A DNA stretch of 64,000 nucleotides from Sulfurimonas sp. (GTDB taxonomy: Bacteria; Campylobacterota; Campylobacteria; Campylobacterales; Sulfurimonadaceae), in NCBI GenBank assembly GCA_028689055.1, contig JAQTWZ010000001.1, positions 19,674 to 83,673 of the forward strand, read 5' to 3'. Below the pieces are notes generated by a model, which saw only the letters and a list, made by a program, of their open reading frames with translations, was not told the origin of the DNA and ran no database searches. Below are positions 55,207 through 63,987 of the stretch, piece by piece (positions within the stretch are counted from its first letter, which is position 1; each line of letters starts with the position of its first letter). A program made the position numbers and the translations under genes.

Positions 55207-56168
55207 TATGATATGCCTTTTTCAATTAGCGTGTGCAGATGCAGCACGCCTTTTATTTTTTTATTTTTGTCTGTAATTACGAGAAGTTGAATCTTCTTCT
55301 CTTCTATAAGCACGAGCGCTTCACTTGCGAGCATCTCTTCATCTTCAATAGAGAGTGGGTTTAGAGTTGCATATTTTAAAACGCACTCTTCAAGAGAAAA
55401 ATCTTCACGCATCAAAGCACGGCGGATGTCTCCATCACTTAATAGCGCTATGAGTGTGCCGTTGGCATCTTCTATCAAAACAGTTCCCAAACGTCCTTCG
55501 GATATCTTAAGAATCGCATCTTTGACTTTTGTTTCTGCCGTTATTATCGGCAACTCTTCTTTGCGCATAAGGTTACTGACTTTTACAAAAAGTTTTTTAC
55601 CCAAAGCACCGCCGGGGTGAAAAGATGCAAAGTCACTTTTTTGAAAGTTTCTTGCCTTCATGAGCGAAACAGCGATCGCATCACCGAGTGCTAGTGTAAG
55701 AGTAGTCGAACTTGTCGGTGCGATATCAAGAGGACAAGCCTCTTTTTCGACTTCGATTGTTACAACTACATCACTGTATTTTCCCAGCGTTGAGGCTGCG
55801 TTTTTTGTCATACCGATAAGCGGTATCGCAAATCTTTTGATGTGAGGCAGTATTGAACTGAGCTCTTCGCTCTCTCCGCTGTAGCTTATAGCAATCACTA
55901 CATCTTCTTTTGAGAGCATCCCCAGATCCCCGTGTAGAGCCTCTGTAGGATGTAAAAAAAAGCTTGGAGTTCCGGTCGATGCAAAAGTTGCAGCCATTTT
56001 TGCGCCTATAAGACCGCTTTTGCCGACGCCTGTTATAATGAGTTTGCCTTTGCCTGCGAGTATAATCTCGATAGCGCGGTTGAAGTCATCACTGATATTC
56101 TGAGATGCTTTGAGCAGCGTTTGTGCTTCGATTTGTAGAGTTTCTTTTGCTATTATCTTGTAATCCAT
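55206..56168 (-). CDS. kdsD: D-arabinose-5-phosphate isomerase (KpsF/GutQ type)
   Basis: This is the first enzyme of Kdo synthesis for lipopolysaccharide. The 320-residue protein has an SIS domain with ITGVGKSGLIGAKMAATFAS, LHPTEALHGDLGM and IAISYSGESEEL, then two CBS domains (from about residue 205; GTVLIEDANGTLIALLSDGD). Length and order match KdsD. It heads a minus-strand operon kdsD-rluB-rarA joined by one-base junctions. One TGCGTTT heptamer lies upstream in non-coding DNA (56204). Confidence 0.95.
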   Translation of the reverse strand: MDYKIIAKETLQIEAQTLLKASQNISDDFNRAIEIILAGKGKLIITGVGKSGLIGAKMAATFASTGTPSFFLHPTEALHGDLGMLSKEDVVIAISYSGESEELSSILPHIKRFAIPLIGMTKNAASTLGKYSDVVVTIEVEKEACPLDIAPTSSTTLTLALGDAIAVSLMKARNFQKSDFASFHPGGALGKKLFVKVSNLMRKEELPIITAETKVKDAILKISEGRLGTVLIEDANGTLIALLSDGDIRRALMREDFSLEECVLKYATLNPLSIEDEEMLASEALVLIEEKKIQLLVITDKNKKIKGVLHLHTLIEKGIS

Positions 56169-56279
56169 GGCGTGATTATACCCTTTTTCGATAATAAAAG
56201 AGCTGCGTTTATGGTATCGGGATTTGCATTGGACTTCTTTTTGCTATAATAATGTCACTCCAAAATAGGAAAGATTTAA

Positions 56280-57020
56280 ATGACAAACAAAAGAGCAGAT
56301 ATAATTGGAAAATATGAAAGTAGTATAAATATGTTGCGACTTGAGCCTAGGGTGTTGCAGTATAACACGCTCATCCTTGCAGAAGAGGGCTCAGGCAAAA
56401 CAAATCTTGCATGTAAAATACGCAATTTCGTCATTGATATGGAAGTGCCGACACTTTATGTGGACTTTGCAGATTCAAAAATCGAAGAGATAGAAGCCAG
56501 ATATAAAGATGAGCATTTTAACTATATTCAATTTGATGAGAGTGATGCGTTTCAAGAAAAACTAGACAAACTCGTAGCAGAAAAAAAACATATCTATATG
56601 GCTGTCAATCCAAACTTTTTTGCAACTAAAAGAGATGTAAAAAGCAAACTGACGCAAACACTTCAAAAGCAGGAGTTTTTGGATGGTTATTACTATTTCT
56701 TCCACGATATCAAAAATCTTGACGGATTCCATAGTAAATTTGAGGACTTTTTATTATATATGTTGGGCTTTTTAAATATGAAAAAGTATGGACTTACTTT
56801 TCTTGCACAGCCTCACACAACTTTTGAGAGTCACCATGTCAAGCTTCTTTTTACATTTTTATATATAGGAAAATGTTCAAATTTAGAGTACTTCAATACT
56901 TCACAACTTAAAAATCTTGAGAAAAACAATTTTTTCTATCAATATAGAACTGCACACCGTACACTTTTATTTAACGACATCATAAGTAATATGGTGAAAG
57001 TTGACGAGTACAAAAGCTAA
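56280..57020 (+). CDS. P-loop ATP-binding protein, unknown function
   Basis: This 246-residue protein has a Walker A variant AEEGSGKTN (about 35-43) and a hydrophobic strand FFHDIKNLDG where Walker B would be. The rest resembles a small AAA/ATPase_2-like core without further domains. In Campylobacterota such genes are annotated only as ATP-binding. It is 11 bases before nnrDE and probably co-transcribed. No partner or role can be read from sequence. Confidence 0.7.
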   Translation: MTNKRADIIGKYESSINMLRLEPRVLQYNTLILAEEGSGKTNLACKIRNFVIDMEVPTLYVDFADSKIEEIEARYKDEHFNYIQFDESDAFQEKLDKLVAEKKHIYMAVNPNFFATKRDVKSKLTQTLQKQEFLDGYYYFFHDIKNLDGFHSKFEDFLLYMLGFLNMKKYGLTFLAQPHTTFESHHVKLLFTFLYIGKCSNLEYFNTSQLKNLEKNNFFYQYRTAHRTLLFNDIISNMVKVDEYKS

Positions 57021-57031
57021 AGAGCGGCAAA

Positions 57032-58432
57032 ATGCAAAAAATATTTGATGAGGTCAGCAGTTTAGACGCAAGGTGTTATGAGGATTTCGGACTCAGTGAA
57101 GATATCCTTATGGAACACGCCGCAAACGGTATGGCTGCGTTTATACGTGCACATTTTTCTTTTGGTGCAAAAGTCATCATCGTCTGTGGAAGCGGCAACA
57201 ATGGAGCCGATGGTATCGCTCTGGGGCGACAGCTTCACGGTGATTTTGATGTCCAACTTTTGTATGCAAAAATCCCCTCTTCAAATATGGCAAAACTTCA
57301 AACGCAGCGCGCGAAAAATATAGGTGTAAAGAGTATAAACGCAGTAGATGAGTGTGACGTATTGGTTGACGCACTTGTAGGTACTGGCTTTAGCGGAGAG
57401 TTTTCACATGAGCACTCGGATTTGCTTCATGCAATGAACAGGGTAAAAGCTTTTAAAATCGCCTGCGATGTTCCCTCAGGAATACTTACAAACGGTGAAT
57501 GCGCAGAGGCGTGTTTTGTAGCTCATGTCACACTTACTATGGGCGCTTTGAAGAAGAGTCTATTTTTGGATGAGGCAAAAGAGTTTGTCGGTAAGATTGA
57601 AGTTTTAGATCTTGGTATAGCACGCAGTCTCTATGAAACGCAGACAAACTGGCATTTGCTTGATATGCAAGATTTGGAACTTCCTTATAGAATCAAAAAA
57701 GATTCACACAAAGGAAGCTACGGTCATTTGGCACTTGCTTACGGCTCAAAAGCGGGCGCGAGTATCATGAGCGCTAGTGCCGCACTGCGTTTTGGCGCTG
57801 GTCTTGTCACACTTGTGGGGTATGAAAATGAACAACTTCTCAATATCCCTCATTCGCTCGTGTACTCACATGAGCTACCTTCCAACACAAGTGCAATAGC
57901 CCTCGGCATGGGACTTGGTGATGAGTTTAGTGATGTGGAACTTGAGAATTTTTTAGATAACTGGCTTCCTGTCGTAGCAGATGCAGATATCTTTGCTATG
58001 CCTATTCTCACAACTATTCTCAAGAGAGAAAAAGTAGTGCTCACGCCGCACGCAAAAGAGTTTGTAGAACTTCTAAAAATGACACACATAGCTGATATAA
58101 GTGTTGCGATATTGCAAAAAAACCGTTTTGAATATGTCGAAGCTTTTTGTGAGAAGTTTCCACATATCACACTTCTGCTCAAAGGTGCAAATGTTATCAT
58201 TGGCAAAGGAAATCACTTCTTCATCAATCCTCACGGAACTGCAGCACTTGCCAAAGGCGGAAGCGGAGATGTTCTTAGCGGCCTCATCGGCGCACTTTTG
58301 GCGCAAGGATATGAACCTCTAAACGCAGCAAAAAATGCTTCGTTGGCACATACGAAACTTGCATCTTTGTACGAAGGCAATGATTTTTCGCTTACACCTT
58401 ATGATTTGATTGAAGCGATAAGCAAACTCTAA
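57032..58432 (+). CDS. nnrDE: Bifunctional NAD(P)H-hydrate epimerase / ADP-dependent dehydratase
   Basis: This metabolite-repair enzyme restores NAD(P)H from its hydrated form. The 466 residues have the NnrE epimerase part first (VCGSGNNGADGIALGRQL; CDVPSGI). The NnrD ribokinase-like part follows (KGSYGHLALAYGSKAGAS; VVLTPHAKEF; LLKGANVIIG; AKGGSGDVLSGLIGALLAQG). It is the usual fusion. Codons hold six AAACGCA/TGCGTTT heptamers (57136 to 58321). Confidence 0.94.
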   Translation: MQKIFDEVSSLDARCYEDFGLSEDILMEHAANGMAAFIRAHFSFGAKVIIVCGSGNNGADGIALGRQLHGDFDVQLLYAKIPSSNMAKLQTQRAKNIGVKSINAVDECDVLVDALVGTGFSGEFSHEHSDLLHAMNRVKAFKIACDVPSGILTNGECAEACFVAHVTLTMGALKKSLFLDEAKEFVGKIEVLDLGIARSLYETQTNWHLLDMQDLELPYRIKKDSHKGSYGHLALAYGSKAGASIMSASAALRFGAGLVTLVGYENEQLLNIPHSLVYSHELPSNTSAIALGMGLGDEFSDVELENFLDNWLPVVADADIFAMPILTTILKREKVVLTPHAKEFVELLKMTHIADISVAILQKNRFEYVEAFCEKFPHITLLLKGANVIIGKGNHFFINPHGTAALAKGGSGDVLSGLIGALLAQGYEPLNAAKNASLAHTKLASLYEGNDFSLTPYDLIEAISKL

Positions 58433-58499
58433 AAGTAAGCTTTGTTATAGAATGCTTATGTTATGTTACACACTTTCTGGGCAAAGCCTATAAAGTGGC

Positions 58500-58552
58500 A
58501 GGGACAAATGTCCCTACAACCCCCTAAAGCTACTCACATCTTTTGATGTGAG
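58500..58552. terminator. Two adjacent hairpins between nnrDE and thiG
   Basis: Stem AGGGAC/GTCCCT (58500-58515) and a perfect 8-bp stem CTCACATC/GATGTGAG with a TTTT loop (58533-58552) lie in the 157-base gap. Neither is followed by a T-run. No TPP riboswitch core was seen, although thiG is a thiamine gene. Confidence 0.4.
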
Positions 58553-58589
58553 AGAAAAAGAAACATAGAACTTAAATAGGAAAAAAAAT

Positions 58590-59369
58590 ATGGATAATAT
58601 ATTAAAAATCGGAAAATATGAACTAGGAAGTCGTCTTATCGTTGGAAGCGGAAAATACAAAGACTTCCAAACGACAAGAGAAGCGACACTTGCAAGCGGA
58701 AGCGAACTTATCACGGTTGCAGTGCGTCGTCTCAATATCACTGATCCGGACAAAGAGAACCTTCGTGATACTTTCAAGGGAACAAATGTAAAGTTTTTAC
58801 CAAACTCTGCCGGTTGTGTAACTGCTGAAGAAGCTATTACGACTTTTAGGCTCATGCGTGAGGCAACTGGAATAGATTTGATAAAACTCGAAGTAATCGG
58901 AGATACCCTAAAGACTCTCTATCCAGATGTTTTGGAGACTATAAAGGCGTGTAAGATACTTGCAGCAGATGGCTTTACGATCATGGCATACACTTCGGAT
59001 GATCCGATTATGGCAAAAAGACTTGAAGACGCGGGTGCTCATGCAATCATGCCGCTTGCTGCACCTATAGGAAGTGGCCTTGGTATTCAAAATCCTTATA
59101 ACATCGTATTTATCCGTGAAGCTGTAAGTGTTCCTGTGATAGTAGATGCGGGGATAGGATGTGCGAGTGACGCGGCGTATGCTATGGAGCTTGGAGCTGC
59201 GGGTGTACTTACAAATACCGCCATCGCTCAAGCGCAAAATCCTATGATTATGGCTGAAGCGATGAAACATGCAGTTATCGCAGGTCGCATGAGCTACCTG
59301 AGCGGTCGTATCCCAAAACGCCCTTACGCAACTGCATCAAGCCCGATAGATGGGATGATACAGTTTTAG
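58590..59369 (+). CDS. thiG: Thiazole synthase
   Basis: ThiG condenses DXP, dehydroglycine (or glycine-derived imine) and ThiS thiocarboxylate into the thiazole of thiamine. The 259-residue barrel shows [42 protein letters not shown] and [20 protein letters not shown]. The ribosome site AATAGGAAAAAA precedes the ATG. It stands alone; other thi genes are not in the window. Confidence 0.96.
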   Translation: MDNILKIGKYELGSRLIVGSGKYKDFQTTREATLASGSELITVAVRRLNITDPDKENLRDTFKGTNVKFLPNSAGCVTAEEAITTFRLMREATGIDLIKLEVIGDTLKTLYPDVLETIKACKILAADGFTIMAYTSDDPIMAKRLEDAGAHAIMPLAAPIGSGLGIQNPYNIVFIREAVSVPVIVDAGIGCASDAAYAMELGAAGVLTNTAIAQAQNPMIMAEAMKHAVIAGRMSYLSGRIPKRPYATASSPIDGMIQF

Positions 59370-59376
59370 TATAAAC

Positions 59377-59402
59377 GCACGGAGGAAGTGGTTTTTCCGT
59401 GC
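59377..59402. terminator. Hairpin downstream of thiG
   Basis: GCACGGA (59377-59383) pairs with TCCGTGC (59396-59402) 8 bases after thiG. A second small stem (TGACGC/GCGTCA) lies about 35 bases further. The left arm overlaps an AAACGCA heptamer (59373). It is probably the thiG terminator, though without a long T-run. Confidence 0.45.
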
Positions 59403-59477
59403 TTCGCTGAAGCCACTATGGCTACTGAAGCTTTGACGCCCTTTGGGAGCGTCAGAGCGGTTGATTGAAGTCTCTTA

Positions 59478-59753
59478 TTAAACTTCCAATTTTTCAGAGA
59501 GATGGGTCATCAGTAAAAGCTGACCCATTCCTTGAAAAAACTTCTCTACGCCTATTTTGTCCGCTTCTATAGCTTTTTGCAAAGCCACTATAAAAACGAG
59601 CTGTGATTCTTCTGATGCTTGCATAAAAGTCTCTATGATATAGGTATAACTCAATGTATGCGTTACTCCATTGACATCAAAATCTATTTCAGAATCTGTG
59701 TCGATATTTTCTTGTAAGAGAAGTTTTTTACACTCTTTTTCTAAAGCATGCAT
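59478..59753 (-). CDS. Small protein (91 residues), unknown
   Basis: This acidic helical protein lies one base after the symporter gene on the same strand and starts MHALEKECKKLLLQENIDTD. No domain, signal or membrane span is seen. The tight spacing suggests translation coupling with the transporter and perhaps a regulatory role, but this is a guess. Confidence 0.65.
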   Translation of the reverse strand: MHALEKECKKLLLQENIDTDSEIDFDVNGVTHTLSYTYIIETFMQASEESQLVFIVALQKAIEADKIGVEKFFQGMGQLLLMTHLSEKLEV

Positions 59754-59754
59754 C

Positions 59755-61092
59755 TTAAAAAATCCCTATAAGATTGAGCATGACCACAAACATCGCTATG
59801 GGCGTAATATAACGCAAAGAAAAATACCAAGTCTCAAAAGCGAAGCCTAGTTGTGGTTTCAATAGAGATTCCACCTTGCGTTTATCCAAAACAAAACCAA
59901 CAAAAACAGCCATGATAAGTCCACCAATAGGGAGCATGATGGCAGATGTGACATAGTCCACCCAGTCAAAGAAAGTTTTATCTCCCCATGTCAGAAGTTC
60001 TTTATAAGCATCTATGTTGGAGAGCAGGGCGATGATGCCGATGAGATAAAAGAAAAGTCCCATGAGAATAGAGGACTTGAGTCTGCTCCAGCTAAATCTA
60101 TCTATAAAATACTGTACCATCGGCTCAACTAAAGAGACAGAAGAGGTGAGACCCGCAAACGCAAGGGCGATAAAAAATAAAACTGCAAAAATATTGCCGA
60201 TGATACCCATCTCATAAAACGCAGCGGGAAGAGAGATAAAAACAAGTCCAGGACCTTTGGCAGGCCCAGCACCGTATTGGTATAAAAAGGTAAAAAGCAT
60301 AAGTCCTGCAACTATGGCAATTATTGTGTCTAAGAAAACAACCCAAAACGCAGCTTTGATAATGTTGGAGTTTTTTTCCATAGATGCGGCATAAGTCATG
60401 ATGGCACCCATGCCCAAAGAGAGGGTGAAAAACGCATGCCCGACAGCGACGACAAAAGCCTCAGAGTTGATTTTTGACCAATCAGCTGCAAACATAAAAT
60501 CTACTGCTTTTGGAAATGCATCAAGAGAAAGAGCATAGATAAACATGCCTGCAAGTATTATCATGAGCGCAGGCATAAGAACCATATTCATCTTTTCTAT
60601 ACCGCCTTTGATACCTTTTGTCAAAACATAGGTAATCCAGATAAACGCAAGCGAGTGGTAAAAAAGTTGTGTCGATATATCTGTATGAAGCATTATGTTG
60701 AAGGTCGTCTCAGCTTCCTGCACAGAAGAGGGAAGAAAAGAGAGTGAAGTCACTATATAATGAAAAATCCAGCCGATAACAACCGAGTAAAATATCATGA
60801 CAAAAAGTCCGGCTAAACTTTGAAAACCGCCATATTTCCATATATGCTTGTGTGTCGGTGCTATGTTCTCAAAAGAACTCACAGCATCTTTTCTACCAAT
60901 GTACCCGATAAACATCTCTGCAATCATAATGGAAAAACCTATAAGCAAGACAGTCAGTAAATAAATAAATACAAAAGCTCCCCCACCATATTCTCCTGTA
61001 ATATAGGGAAATTTCCAAATATTACCAAGCCCTACAGCACTTCCTGCTGCAGCTAAAATGAATCCTATTCTACTAAATCTAGCTATTTTCAT
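59755..61092 (-). CDS. Sodium-dependent transporter of the NSS/SNF family
   Basis: This is a 445-residue neurotransmitter:sodium symporter-type protein with about 11 membrane spans. The first span carries the Na+/substrate site FILAAAGSAVGLGNIWKFPY, followed by NGGGAF-like EYGGGAFVFIYLL. The later segment TLSLGMGAIMTYAASMEKN is conserved. Bacterial members take up amino acids such as tryptophan, tyrosine or alanine. Substrate unknown. It contains six AAACGCA-type heptamers. It is followed by the 91-residue gene. Confidence 0.93.
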   Translation of the reverse strand: MKIARFSRIGFILAAAGSAVGLGNIWKFPYITGEYGGGAFVFIYLLTVLLIGFSIMIAEMFIGYIGRKDAVSSFENIAPTHKHIWKYGGFQSLAGLFVMIFYSVVIGWIFHYIVTSLSFLPSSVQEAETTFNIMLHTDISTQLFYHSLAFIWITYVLTKGIKGGIEKMNMVLMPALMIILAGMFIYALSLDAFPKAVDFMFAADWSKINSEAFVVAVGHAFFTLSLGMGAIMTYAASMEKNSNIIKAAFWVVFLDTIIAIVAGLMLFTFLYQYGAGPAKGPGLVFISLPAAFYEMGIIGNIFAVLFFIALAFAGLTSSVSLVEPMVQYFIDRFSWSRLKSSILMGLFFYLIGIIALLSNIDAYKELLTWGDKTFFDWVDYVTSAIMLPIGGLIMAVFVGFVLDKRKVESLLKPQLGFAFETWYFSLRYITPIAMFVVMLNLIGIF

Positions 61093-61235
61093 GCGTCAAA
61101 CCCCCTTGATTGGGGATATTATACTAAAATTTCAAGATATAGAGAATATTTCTTCAAAAGCTATTGACATTTTAAATCTAATTGACTATAATTTCGCCTC
61201 ATTAATCAGCATAACAACTGCTTTAATGTGAAGGT

Positions 61236-61313
61236 CGGGGTGTAGCTCAGTATGGTTAGAGTACCTGGTTTGGGACCAGGGGGCCGAAGGTTCGAGTCCT
61301 TTCACCCCGACCA
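61236..61313 (+). tRNA. tRNA-Pro (TGG)
   Basis: A full cloverleaf is present: acceptor CGGGGTG/CACCCCG, D-loop GTAGCTCAG, anticodon stem CTGGT with anticodon TGG, T-arm GGTTCGAGTCC and encoded CCA. First of five tRNAs on the plus strand. Confidence 0.97.
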
Positions 61314-61346
61314 CTTTTAAATTTTACAACTTTTATATTTTGGCAT

Positions 61347-61424
61347 GGTGGGATTAGCTCAGTTGGTTAGAGCACTGGTTTGTGGTGCCGGGGGTCACGG
61401 GTTCGAGCCCCGCATCCCACCCCA
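61347..61424 (+). tRNA. tRNA-His (GTG)
   Basis: The extra G-1 characteristic of tRNA-His pairs with the C discriminator. Acceptor GTGGGAT/ATCCCAC, anticodon GTG in the loop TTGTGGT, T-arm GGGTTCGAGCCCC, CCA encoded. Confidence 0.96.
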
Positions 61425-61465
61425 TAGATTTAAAATATAAAAAATTGATATTAACAAATATAGTA

Positions 61466-61542
61466 GCGTTCGTGGCTCAACTGGATAGAGTTTCGGATTT
61501 CGGCTCCGAGGGTTATAGGTTCGAATCCTATCGGGCGTACCA
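61466..61542 (+). tRNA. tRNA-Arg (TCG)
   Basis: The anticodon stem TCGGA/TCCGA encloses the loop TTTCGGC with anticodon TCG, which reads CGN arginine codons. The T-arm is AGGTTCGAATCCT and CCA is encoded. The first acceptor pair is a G-T wobble. Confidence 0.94.
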
Positions 61543-61556
61543 TATTGACTGAAAAT

Positions 61557-61633
<77 letters not shown>

Positions 61634-61682
61634 CTATAAAAAAGTATCAAGGTCTGAAGAGACAAAAAACACTTATCTACAT

Positions 61683-61767
61683 GCGGATGTGGTGAAATTG
61701 GTATACACGCCAGACTTAGGATCTGGTGCCGTAAGGTGTGGAGGTTCAAGTCCTCTCATCCGCACCA
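61683..61767 (+). tRNA. tRNA-Leu (TAG)
   Basis: This 85-nt class II tRNA has a long variable arm (TGCCGTAAGGTGTGG region), anticodon stem CCAGA/TCTGG and anticodon TAG. CCA is encoded. It is the last tRNA of the cluster. The next 180 bases carry no gene, and accessory DNA follows, so it may have served as an integration site. Confidence 0.95.
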
Positions 61768-61827
61768 CCCATAAATATGGGACTTTAAGCCTCTTACAAT
61801 AAATCATTTTTCCTTTTAAGTTTTCTC

Positions 61828-61851
61828 AAGTCACACTTTAAGTCACACTTT
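61828..61851. repeat. Tandem 12-base repeat beside tRNA-Leu
   Basis: AAGTCACACTTT occurs twice head to tail (61828-61839 and 61840-61851), 60 bases after tRNA-Leu. It may be a leftover of an integration site or arm-type sites of an integrase. No integrase gene is in the window. Confidence 0.55.
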
Positions 61852-61950
61852 TGTATATTCATTTATAGCTACTGCTAACTCAGCAATCAAGTACTTTTTT
61901 AAGAGAGTGAAGAGAGTGAGATAATTTTTCAATAAGCAGTACACATAGGC

Positions 61951-62316
61951 TTAAGATAAAATAGATATAGGTAACGCTAAAAACATATAGCCGTCTTTTT
62001 GCATTGGTATAATGTGCTCACCCATATAAAAAATATACCCTCCCTTGAAAAGATCTCCGCTGTTCTGGGCAAGCTTCACAAGTCCTCGTAGTTCTGAGCT
62101 TTTTATACTTGTTGATGATTTTACTTCTATTCCGATTATATTTGTATTGCTTTGCTTCAACACAAAATCAACCTCGTAGTCAGCGTCTCTGTAGTGATAT
62201 ATTTTTGTAGTTTTCTGAGCGTATGTTGTGTGCTTTAAAAGCTCTGTATAGATAAAGTTTTCAACAAGATTCCCTAAATGTTCACGCTGGGTTAGCAAAA
62301 GTGCTTCTTTATCTAT
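61951..62316 (-). pseudogene. Remnant of a DUF4143-type AAA ATPase (C-terminal end)
   Basis: The frame is open from 62316 (after a TGA) to the stop at 61951. It encodes only the last 120 residues of a DUF4143 protein: LGNLVENFIYTELLKH, HYRDADYEVDFVL, NIIGIEVKSSTSI and KGGYIFYMG. This domain is a nuclease-like tail of ATPases about 400 residues long. The P-loop part is missing and unrelated sequence lies upstream. It has no ribosome site and is almost surely a deletion remnant. Confidence 0.8.
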
Positions 62317-62441
62317 TCAAAGTAAATGTGATGTCATTGCGGTAATTTATATAATAGGAAATGTCACCATTTTTGAGCTCATTAAGTCATACCCCTTCGT
62401 ACTTCCCACCTGCTGGTTTTAGCGCCATCTATTTGTACCTG

Positions 62442-63338
62442 CTATTTAAACTTGATCATCTTGATGATAGCATAGAAAAAATCTTTGCTCCAAATGTCTA
62501 GCTGTTTTTCATCATATATAAAACGATGTACATCTTGTTTTGCCAATGTAATATCAAGTGTATCCACTCTTTTTTGTAGGAGGCTTACAATAAGCTCTGC
62601 AGTATATAGTTTCATCTCTTCTGGTAACTCTACTTCGGTGTCTTGTAGAGCTTTACAACTCTGAATTAAGCGAGTTGCTAGATGCGTCAAGTTTACTTCA
62701 TATTTGTTTTGAACATACCAAACCATATCGTACCAGTCACGCCCTTTTGGTCTATTTTGCCATCCACGACATAAAACGGCATGAAGTTTACCAGCAAATA
62801 ATGAAGAAGGCTTCATACTTCTCACCATAAATGGTGCTGGAGTTAAATGTAACTTTTGTTCTTCTTCAAAATTGATAGGTGGCTCAGTATCTACTTCAAA
62901 TTTAATTTTTAATAATTTACCTGCATTAAAACTTTTGACAATATCTTCAGGAGCATTAATAGCTAGTAGGTGTTTGATGGTATTACCTTTGATAAATGCA
63001 GATTGTACTGTACTATGATCTTTAATTTTTGTCTCAATTTGAGCTTCAAATCCATAAGTTTTTAGTGTTTCTAGTACAGCCTTTTCATATTTACCTAGGT
63101 CAAATGATGGGTCAGGTTTTAGTAGTGAAAAATCAAGATCTTCTGAAAATCTTGGAAGTCCATAGAGTATTCTTAGAGCTGTGCCACCATAAAATACCGC
63201 ATGATTAAAAAAACCTGCATCACTAAGTGCATACAAAACTATCTCTTGTAGTATCTCTCTGAGAGCTTCATAAGGATCGTCTTTGGAGAGATCGTATTTT
63301 TGTAGCATTGCTGTGATGTGTGGATGTGTATTAGCCAT
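62442..63338 (-). CDS. abiEii: AbiEii/AbiGii family nucleotidyltransferase toxin
   Basis: This 298-residue toxin of type IV toxin-antitoxin or abortive-infection systems transfers nucleotides to tRNA or similar targets. The core nucleotidyltransferase motif is FYGGTALRILYGLPRFSEDL and the following DFSLLK, with Gly-Gly-Thr and Asp-x-Asp metal ligands. A later KLHAVLCRGWQNRPKGRDWYD segment is also typical. It overlaps the antitoxin gene by 8 bases. It lacks the TGCGTTT heptamer entirely, so it is likely acquired. Confidence 0.9.
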   Translation of the reverse strand: MANTHPHITAMLQKYDLSKDDPYEALREILQEIVLYALSDAGFFNHAVFYGGTALRILYGLPRFSEDLDFSLLKPDPSFDLGKYEKAVLETLKTYGFEAQIETKIKDHSTVQSAFIKGNTIKHLLAINAPEDIVKSFNAGKLLKIKFEVDTEPPINFEEEQKLHLTPAPFMVRSMKPSSLFAGKLHAVLCRGWQNRPKGRDWYDMVWYVQNKYEVNLTHLATRLIQSCKALQDTEVELPEEMKLYTAELIVSLLQKRVDTLDITLAKQDVHRFIYDEKQLDIWSKDFFYAIIKMIKFK

Positions 63339-63981
63339 TTTTTTGCCTTTTCTTAATGCTTGCGGTCATATTCCGTAATTTTGAAGATGAGTAAGCCATA
63401 GAAAATTTCCATAGAAGTGTTGTATCGAGTTTTGCCATCTCTTCCCACTCTATACGAAGATCATCTTCAAGGTACTCTAATATCTCATCTTTGTTTATAT
63501 CAGCTATTCTTTGATCAGCATAGACTTGATCACATAATGCTTTTTCAGGAGTTGCAATCATATACCCACCATCATGTGTATCAAATTTCCAGTCAATTCC
63601 TATAGAATATGCATTTGATGGAATTTTTTTATAGCTAAATGTACCTATATCTGTGGCGTATGTTTCAGGGCGATAGGTAGTTGCGGAAGTGACTGTATAG
63701 ACTCGTTCTGGTATCAAACCGTGATAAGACAATGCATATTCATAGGACACATAAGATGGCTTATGAAGCATATTTGCTGCAGTGAGCATGTTGAGAGGAC
63801 GATCTCTATACTCAGAACCTAAAGCATATACACCTCTTTTTAGACGAATAAGCTCCCCTTTTGTAACCATACTGTTGATTTTTTTCGTAGGTTGGGCATA
63901 TTCTTGTTCTAAAATAGGCTTTAGCATCTCTGTTGTGAAAACATTGAGTCCGATGATCTTTTTTAATTGCACAATATTCAT
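63331..63981 (-). CDS. abiEi: AbiEi-type antitoxin/transcriptional regulator
   Basis: This 216-residue protein has an N-terminal winged-helix region (VTKGELIRLKRGVYALGSEY) and a C-terminal AbiEi_C-like part (ALSYHGLIPERVYTVTSATT; PEKALCDQVYADQRI). It would neutralise AbiEii and repress the operon. The start ATG at 63981 is only 6 bases after a TATAAT on the minus strand, so the transcript is nearly leaderless if that is its promoter. Confidence 0.88.
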   Translation of the reverse strand: MNIVQLKKIIGLNVFTTEMLKPILEQEYAQPTKKINSMVTKGELIRLKRGVYALGSEYRDRPLNMLTAANMLHKPSYVSYEYALSYHGLIPERVYTVTSATTYRPETYATDIGTFSYKKIPSNAYSIGIDWKFDTHDGGYMIATPEKALCDQVYADQRIADINKDEILEYLEDDLRIEWEEMAKLDTTLLWKFSMAYSSSKLRNMTASIKKRQKNG

Positions 63982-63987
63982 GTACTA

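Larger units (their letters stand above)
5712..60649. repeat. Dispersed heptamer TGCGTTT / AAACGCA (about 108 copies)
   Basis: Hand count gives about 57 copies as TGCGTTT and 51 as AAACGCA between 5712 and 60649, roughly one per 510 bases. Copies in non-coding DNA include 8414, 15039, 35932, 40210, 51798, 56204 and 59373. The base before TGCGTTT is most often C or T, rarely G; otherwise flanks vary. There are none in 1-5711 and none after 60649. The longest internal gaps are 40984-44768 and 47435-51797, the latter with one copy at 49041. See findings for interpretation. Confidence 0.85.

Noticed and set aside
58433-58589. TPP riboswitch before thiG
   Set aside because: Conserved CUGAGA and ACCUGAUC-like cores were not found.
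5712-60649. Heptamer as a Chi- or KOPS-like polar motif
   Set aside because: Both orientations are about equally common, including within the unidirectional nuo operon (about 19 and 12).
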